Assembly: GCA_025677815.1 (NCBI GenBank)
Contig: JAIXMP010000006.1
Location: 806,001 to 870,000, forward strand
Direction of reading: 5' to 3'
DNA: 64,000 nucleotides
Source of the DNA: Phascolomyces articulosus
Taxonomy: Eukaryota; Mucoromycota; Mucoromycetes; Mucorales; Lichtheimiaceae
Part shown: positions 57,232 to 64,000 of the stretch, one piece after another
How positions within the stretch are numbered: position 1 is the stretch's first letter
Layout of the letters: every line of letters begins with the position of its first letter
Program-made: the position numbers and the translations under genes
The notes under the pieces: model-generated
What the model was told of the DNA's origin: nothing
What the model saw: the letters and a program-made list of their open reading frames with translations, nothing else
The model's database searches: none

Positions 57232-60143
57232 ATGTGGAGAAACCTTTCTCGAACACAAAGATTACTTACGACAGCAGCAGCTACAGCTACAGTCGGTTCA
57301 GCCGTTTACCTTTATGACCAACAACAACCTCGTCCTTTCGGTTTATTGACGCGCAACAATATTGTTTATGCTGAAGCCGACCCCACTAAGGATGTCAAAC
57401 CTGAAAAGTTTTGGGAAGCACCTACACGTGCTGAAATGATCAAGAAGCTCAAGAACGAAGATAACGAGGCACCTTTTGATTTACTTATTGTTGGAGGAGG
57501 CGCAACAGGTGCTGGTACAGCCGTTGATGCTGCTACACGTGGTCTTAAGGTAGCTCTTGTTGAACGTGATGATTTTGCTTCAGGTATATATACATATATT
57601 ATCTATTGGACATTGGGAAGATATTGGAATATATCCATCATTGTGTGTGATAAAAGGTTTTATGTGGATGAAAATTGCCAAGAGAAGAATTCCAAAAAAA
57701 AAAACCATTTTCATTTTTGATGGGATCGGATAGACGAACGGAAGTGTTTGAACGAGAAAAAAAAAGATGTGTTTTGGCTTGCTAGCTCCTGACATGTGTC
57801 CGGAGTTTATTTTCTATATTTGCACGTGGATGAAACTTATCTTGTATGTTTTGACATGATGAATAGGTACTTCATCTCGTTCAACCAAATTGGTTCATGG
57901 TGGTGTACGTTATTTACAAAAGGCCATTATGGAATTGGATTATGAACAATACAAATTGGTGGTAGAAGCATTACATGAAAGAAAAATCTTTTTGGATATT
58001 GCCCCCCATCTTGCAGGTCAACTGCCTATCATGCTGCCTGTTTACAAGTAAGTTTTTAATTATATAAACCCTATTATAAAACAACCAACCACCAACCCAA
58101 GTCAGCGCATAAATTCCTTTCTCAAATCCTAAATGGGGAAAGGAGGTGACAAACGGAAATGTGTTATTTTTTGCCTCCGAAAATGGGAGGATCGGCCAGG
58201 GTCGGCTTGTCAAAAAAAACACATATATCCAACCACCTACCAGCCCAAACGACCCTTCCAAGCCAATCAACCACACCATCCCTCATTAGAACAATCATCT
58301 CCCCCCTTCATCTCGATATATATATTTATATATATTATAAGCATGTGATTTTTGATGTTCATGATCTTATCTCATTCTTTATTTATTTATTTATTTTTAA
58401 TTTTAGATGGTGGCAAATCCCTTACTATTGGTTTGGTTGTAAATTGTATGATCTATTTGCTGGTCGAGAAGCTCTTGAAAGCAGTTATTTCTTGACTCGT
58501 TCGAAGGCTTTGGATGCTTTCCCCATGTTAAAGAAAGATGCACTTGTCGGTGCTTTGGTGTATTATGATGGTGAGAATCATATGCCATATTCCGTGTTTT
58601 TTAGTGCTATCTTTTTGTTTATATCGGAGACAAATACAATTATAGCTGACTTTTTTTTTCTGTAACATATCACAATACATTTAGGTCACCATAATGATGC
58701 AAGAATGAATGTTGCCTTATCGATGACAGCTGCTTATCATGGTGCTGCTGTCGTGAATCATTGTGAAGTCACAGATTTGATCAAGAATGAGGATGGTATC
58801 ATTACAGGTGCTAAAGTCAAGGATGTTATGACTGGTGATGAATGGACTGTCAAGGCCAAGGTAAGCAGTTTGAAAAATGAAAAGCGGTAGTGATGGGATC
58901 TATAGATATGTGTGGATATTAAAATGATATTGTGTTATTCAGGGTGTGATCAATGCTACTGGTCCATTCACAGATGGTTTGCGCAAGATGGATGATAACA
59001 AGAATACAGATATTGTTGCTCCTTCTGCTGGTGTTCATATTATTCTTCCCAACTACTACAGTCCTCGTAACATGGGTCTTCTTGATCCTGCTACAAGTGA
59101 TGGTCGTGTTATTTTCTTTTTGCCTTGGGAAGGTAGTACCATTGCTGGTACCACTGGTAGGTTTTTTTTTGTTTTTATATCATATGGGCTATTGTTATTG
59201 TTGTTATTTTTGAAATGGTCATACCAAGTTGCTCATGTGCAAAAAAATAAATCAACAAATAGATTCTCCCACTGAAGTCACCCAAAACCCCATGCCCAAG
59301 GAAGATGAAGTCAAGTGGATTTTGGACGAAGTGTCTCATTATTTGAGCAAAGGTAAATAATGAACATTAGGAGGGTTAAAATAAAAAAAGAAGAGAGAGG
59401 TGTATCTATCTATCTATGGGCCGTTTGTTAACATGGCAAACGATATTTTTTTAGATGTCAAGGTACGTCGTGGTGATGTTCTTGCTGCATGGTCAGGTAT
59501 CCGTCCTCTTGTTCGTGACCCTCATGCCAAAAATACCGAATCCCTTGTACGTAACCACATGATCAATGTGAGTGAAAACAAATTGATCACTATTGCCGGT
59601 GGCAAATGGACCACATACCGAGCCATGGCTGAAGAAACCGTGGATCGTGCCATTGAAGTCTTTAATTTGAAACCTACTGGCCCATGTCATACCGAAAAAG
59701 TCATGTTGATGGGTAGCAAGGGATTCTCCAGTACCATGTTTATTCGTTTGGTCCAAGAATTTGGTATGGATACCGAAGTAGCTGTCCATTTAGCCAACAG
59801 TTATGGTGATCGTGCCTGGGTTGTTGGTTCAATTGATGATCCTACCAACACGCATTTCCCCACCTATGGTAACCGTATTTCCCCCAACTACCCTTACATT
59901 GAAGCCGAAGTTCGTTATGCTGTCCGTGAAGAATATGCTTGTACTGCCGTCGATGTCTTGGCCCGTAGAACTCGATTGGCCTTTTTGAATGCAGAAGCTG
60001 CTTTGCAAGCTTTACCTCGCGTCGTTGAAATCATGGCTGAAGAACTCAAGTGGGATAAGAAACGTCAAGAACAAGAAAAAGAAAATGCTGCCAAGTTTTT
60101 GGTCACCATGGGTCTTCCTGAATCCAAAGCTTCTTCTGCTTAG
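57232..60143 (+). CDS. gut2: Mitochondrial FAD glycerol-3-phosphate dehydrogenase
   Basis: Seven exons (57232-57583, 57867-58047, 58407-58570, 58685-58860, 58943-59156, 59263-59352, 59455-60143) give 621 residues. An Arg/Ser/Thr-rich presequence and a hydrophobic stretch (AAATATVGSAVYLY) precede the FAD-binding GGGATGAG (88-95) and the ERDDFASGTSSRSTKLVHGG block. VINATGPF, AGTTDSPTEV, and GGKWTTYRAMAEETVD in the FAD/substrate region follow, then the C-terminal DAO domain with DxxARRTRLAFL. It oxidises glycerol-3-phosphate to dihydroxyacetone phosphate at the inner mitochondrial membrane and passes electrons to ubiquinone: glycerol use and the NADH shuttle. There is no EF-hand, unlike animal GPD2. 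A length near 620-650 is usual for fungi. Confidence 0.97.
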
Positions 60144-60529
60144 ATTACAAACTATATAACACATTTTTTTATATTACATTAATACTTTACCTCAATCTCT
60201 CACTACACACACATTTTTTTTTACATTTATATACATTCAACCCCACATCCATTTTCATTCCCTCTTTTTTTAAATAATAGAGAAAAATTCATTTTATCAT
60301 AATCCACCTGTCACTTTTTCCTCCTCTTTCTCAATTCACATATCAACCCTTTTTCCCTCTTTTTTGAACGTCTTCTTCTTTTAGAAAATTTTGTATTTGT
60401 ATATTTACTTATGGGATTCACTGTTTTTTTATTATTATGAACATTTTTGGGATTGATAATAAAAAATAATATCTGAGATAACTACTTTTTTGGTTTGTCC
60501 TGTGCCTCCTTATTTCGGTACACATTTTT

Positions 60530-62220
60530 ATGGGTGTTCATAGTTTAACAGCAGTATTACGACGCTATGCTCCCCAATCGTTAAAAACAAAAAGAACCCA
60601 TGCATTCTCGAATCAAGTGATTGCATTTGATGCCAGTTGCCACCTTAACAAATTCATTTATGGCGAAGAAGTTCGCCCGCATCGTCATGTGTATGGATTT
60701 TATTTAATGGCACGTTACTGTCAATTGCATAACATCACACCTATATTTGTATTTGATGGAGCTTATCGAATTGCAGCTAAGCAATTAGAACATTCGCGTC
60801 GAGAAAAAAGTCGTCGAAAAATCCAACCTTCGCTTGACTATGAACGGGCGCGGTCAGTAAGGTTAGCGAGTTGGACAAACGCGTATCGCGACTTGTCGGA
60901 TGATGCTGCGACTCGTATTCTAGAACAGCTCTTGACAACAACACCGCCGACAAGATCAGCTATATCTTATCCCAGTAAAGAAACAACTCCAATGACAAAG
61001 GCAAAAACAACGATGAATGAATCGGATACTGACAGGGCCAAGAAGGTGGATGACGAAGTAATAGAAAAACAACTTGTTCAATTGGCTACAGATCTTAATG
61101 ATGCACTTGAACTTGCAGAAGATACGGAAAAGTATACTCGAACTGTCCGTGGGTTATCAGCTCGTGAACATGCTGTTATGACTTCTATGATTCGAGATCG
61201 AATAGAAGATACGGATACTGCTTTACAAGATTTACAAAATGATAATCAACAAATGATGAGTTCTCTTGGTAAATATTTTGGTTTATGCAAGCTAAACCCA
61301 GAAGCATGTATTTATCTATGTATCAAATTTTAGTTTACTAAATTTTCTCTTTTGGTGCATGTATCGCACCACAACAACAAATCAAAAGAAAAGCGATCAA
61401 TTCGTATCACACAAGCATTACGTCAAGAATGTCTTGAATTTCTTCGCACCTTGGGATTTATTTGTATGACGTGTGAACATCATGAAGCAGAAGCCATGTG
61501 TTCCGAATTAGCAAGACAAAATATAACCACAGCCACCGTCACAGAAGGTAACCCAACAAATGCTCTAATGAATACAGAAAGAATTGGATTCAACCTCTAA
61601 AAAAGTGATGACAGATATGGATGCTTTAGTATTTGGTGATGCTCCCATCTTGAGATACTTTTTTGCACGAAATCGGCCTATTCTTGAAATCGATCCTGTG
61701 ATAGCTCGCGAACAACTCCATTTGACAAGAGATCAGTTTATTGATTTTTGTATATTATCCGGCACCGATTTCTCGGGTACCATTCAAGGAATTGGACCTA
61801 TACGAGCATTAGAATATATACAACGATATGGTTCGATTGAACACATATTAGACGATTTAAGCAATACAAAATATAGCCCATCAGATACTTTTAATTATAA
61901 ATTGGCTCGTGAGGTAAGAAAAACTATACACACAAATATTCATCGTTATTAGCATTATATTATATTTCTTATTAAAAACTATTGTTGTTTGCAAGGTATT
62001 CAATTCACTTCCTCACGTTGACCCTGATCTCTTAATACCTCCCACCATCGATGATGAAAAAGTAAGCCAAATGCTTGATTTTTATGAGATTGATCCCATT
62101 GAGGCAGAAGATAGATTGCAGGCAATCAAACTTCAAGAAACATCTTTTAAAGTTCAAAAAACACAAGAGACGGATACGTTTGGTATTGATCCTTTTGCCC
62201 AAACCACTGTAAAATTTTAA
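60530..62220 (+). CDS. XPG/FEN1-family structure-specific nuclease
   Basis: Four exons (60530-61268, 61389-61547, 61615-61913, 61996-62220) give 473 residues. The XPG-N region has FDASCHLNKF (Asp about 34) and PIFVFDG (Asp about 78). The XPG-I region has HEAEAMCSELA and EDMDALVFG, and a later SGTDF supplies the last acidic metal ligand. The H2TH motif is GIGPIRALEYIQRYGSIE. All catalytic acids are present, so it is probably active on flaps or branched DNA. A linker of about 150 residues between the two halves, charged and partly helical, is longer than the FEN1 gateway and shorter than that of XPG. The C-terminus has no clear PIP box (QxxLxxFF), unlike FEN1. The exact subfamily is uncertain. 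The first intron's acceptor was chosen as the only one keeping frame. Confidence 0.85.
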
Positions 62221-62433
62221 ATAAATGTCACTTTTTTATAAATAATAATATTAAAAGTTTATTACTACTATTATTAGAGCATGATTCAAAATGCTATATA
62301 TATGTATATATCTAATGAAATGGTAACTTTTTTTGTGCCTGTTGTTATGGAATGTATACAGGTGAGGGGGAAATTGTATATTTACGTGTTATCGACAAGA
62401 CCAGCTTGTTATAGTGATTGATATATTATTTTT

Positions 62434-64000
62434 TTACTCATCGTCCTCCTTATCTTCATCCTTTTCTTTTTCGTCTTCCTTGTCGTCTTTTTCCTTCTTA
62501 TCCTCTTCTTTTTCATCGTCCTTATCCTTCTTTTCTTCATTGTCCTCATCCTTCTTTTCTTCCTTGTCCTTCTTATCAGAATGGTCTTCTTCAGAGCCCA
62601 TTTCCCAATAAGGTTTTCCAATAGCGGTACATTCGTGTATAGGCTTGACATTGAACACTTCCTTTAACTTGGGGACCCATTTTTCAGCCATTCCAATGGT
62701 TTCTTCATTCAATTCATGTTGCAAACCAATATGTCCATGGGTATCATTGCCAGCTTGACGTTCATCAATCCATTGTTGGAAATAACCATCGATTGTTTCT
62801 CGTTCCATGACACCTTCATTTGACATGGAAGGCATTTGCCAATCTTGACTGTCCTTGGACCAAAGAACGGTGGTGAGACCCATTTGGTGAGCAATAGCAC
62901 GGACACGGTCATCGACATCACCGAAAGGTGCTATAGAATAATAATGATTGGATTTGTTGTTAGTAAAGAAATATATATCAAATGGTATGGGTCATATAGA
63001 GTATAAATAGGACACTTACGACGCCAGCATCTTGAAGTGGCACCCGTGGCTTCCTTGACAGCACGGAGAGCCCAGTAAAGTTCAGCAACGACTTCTTCAT
63101 TCTTGAGAGTAGTCATGGCAACATGAGACCAGGTATGAAGACACAAATGGTGACCAGCATCAAATGCACGCTTGGCAGCCTCAGGATAAGTGGCAACGTT
63201 GGAACCAACATCTATTCATACATATTAAAAAGTGAGTTGACATGTTTTATGCAAATGATATTATATACTTTTTTTTTTAAAAAAAAAAAAAAAACTTACA
63301 GAAAAGAGTGGATCGGATTTGCTGGTCGGCCAAAAAGTCATAAAGATAAGGTTCAGCATATTCATCGATACCATCTTCGCTTTGATCAATTACCACCTTT
63401 CTAGGGTTCAATGGACCATCATCAAAAGTCTATTTTTTACCAAATAAATAAACAAATCAGTATTTGTTAATGCACACATGTTTGTTGCTATCATACCCTC
63501 CTAAAAAGAAAAACTTACCAATCCCCAATCACCTGGTTCTGAACAAATATGAGCATCTTCGGGAATATATTGAGTTTTTGGCTTGACACATCCGGTAGCA
63601 CTCCACCAACAATATTCATCATCCCCGACATCATAATCCTTCATGATCAAGTCACCCGTGGCTGGGTCAGCGGAACGAATAGGTGCCTTGGGTACATGAT
63701 CCCAATCAATGGCGGCAACTGCAGCTTGGATTTCTTCATGTTCGCCACTGGGGGTCTTCCAAGTATCGGGATAATCTTGAATATTAAACTTGACAGTACC
63801 GCGATCAATGGGACCCTTTGGAATTTCTTGCTTGGGAGTGAAATCAGGTGCATCAAAAGCAGGGAGGTATTGAGGTGATGCCACAGGTAAAATATCACCC
63901 GAAGAAGATGGATCATTGGTAGGGTAAGAGAAAGAAGGAGATGTGGTTGAGCCGGGTTCATCGCTACTATTACTACCACCACTGCCATCATTTGGAGAAG
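62434..64000 (-). CDS. Chitin deacetylase (CE4), 5' end off window, Lys/Asp/Glu tail
   Basis: Four exons are visible: beyond 64000 to 63519, 63429-63300, 63211-63020 and 62930-62434. Before the catalytic domain is a Ser/Gly/Pro-rich stretch and a segment with paired Cys and Trp (YCWWSATGCVKP). The CE4 motifs are complete: TFDDGPL, HTWSHVAMTTL (metal His), RPPFGDVDDRVRAI, LWSKDSQDW and HGHIGLQHEL. This matches Mucor-type chitin deacetylases that convert nascent chitin to chitosan, a main wall polymer of Mucorales. The signal peptide must lie off the right edge. The last 55 or so residues are almost only Lys, Asp and Glu, replacing the usual Ser/Thr-rich or GPI-anchor end. Confidence 0.93.

Overview
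The window is nuclear DNA of a fungus, most likely an early-diverging mould of the Mucorales (Mucoromycota). Support for this: AT-rich spacers, many short GT-AG introns (about 50-100 bp, in nearly every gene), a Mucor-type chitin deacetylase, a plastid-type dicarboxylate translocator, and fungal forms of Mvp1, Hob3/Rvs161, Vps10, Yvh1 and Gut2. Assignment below the phylum is inference. All exon borders given here were derived by hand from splice sites and reading-frame continuity.

Left part (1-9.5 kb): a recent non-LTR retrotransposon (about 535-6056, minus strand) with a 15-bp target-site duplication, a short 3' stem-loop and an A tail. ORF2 is open over 1261 codons but its reverse transcriptase has YADG instead of YADD, and ORF1 (RRM-like plus two zinc knuckles) is split by a frameshift at an A14 tract. 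A gene-poor spacer of about 3.4 kb follows.

First gene cluster (9.5-31.2 kb): mvp1 (PX-BAR sorting nexin), PCNA with three ACGCGT boxes upstream, hob3 (BAR protein), a 2140-residue Vps10 sorting receptor with three VPS10 modules instead of the usual two, a kelch-repeat membrane protein, and a DASS-family dicarboxylate translocator. Mvp1, Hob3 and Vps10 all serve membrane remodelling or endosome-Golgi sorting, but the grouping may be chance.

Middle (31.2-51.3 kb): repeat-rich and gene-poor. It holds a 154-bp tandem repeat, an orphan coding exon with an in-frame stop, and a pair of inverted arms of about 400 bp (33.5-33.9 and 34.1-34.5 kb). The differences between the arms are almost all of the one polarity that keeps G-U pairing in a minus-strand transcript. 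Upstream of the arms are tandem modules with splice-like borders. Further on come a broken gene fragment, a HET-domain gene, a 6-phosphofructo-2-kinase with a disabled phosphatase motif (RIGKS for RHGES), and a two-exon 58-residue zinc-knuckle protein.

Right part (51.3-64 kb): SRP9, ribosomal protein eS21, the dual-specificity phosphatase Yvh1, a possible small ORF, mitochondrial FAD glycerol-3-phosphate dehydrogenase (Gut2), an XPG/FEN1-family nuclease, and the C-terminal part of a chitin deacetylase with a long Lys/Glu/Asp tail that runs off the right edge.
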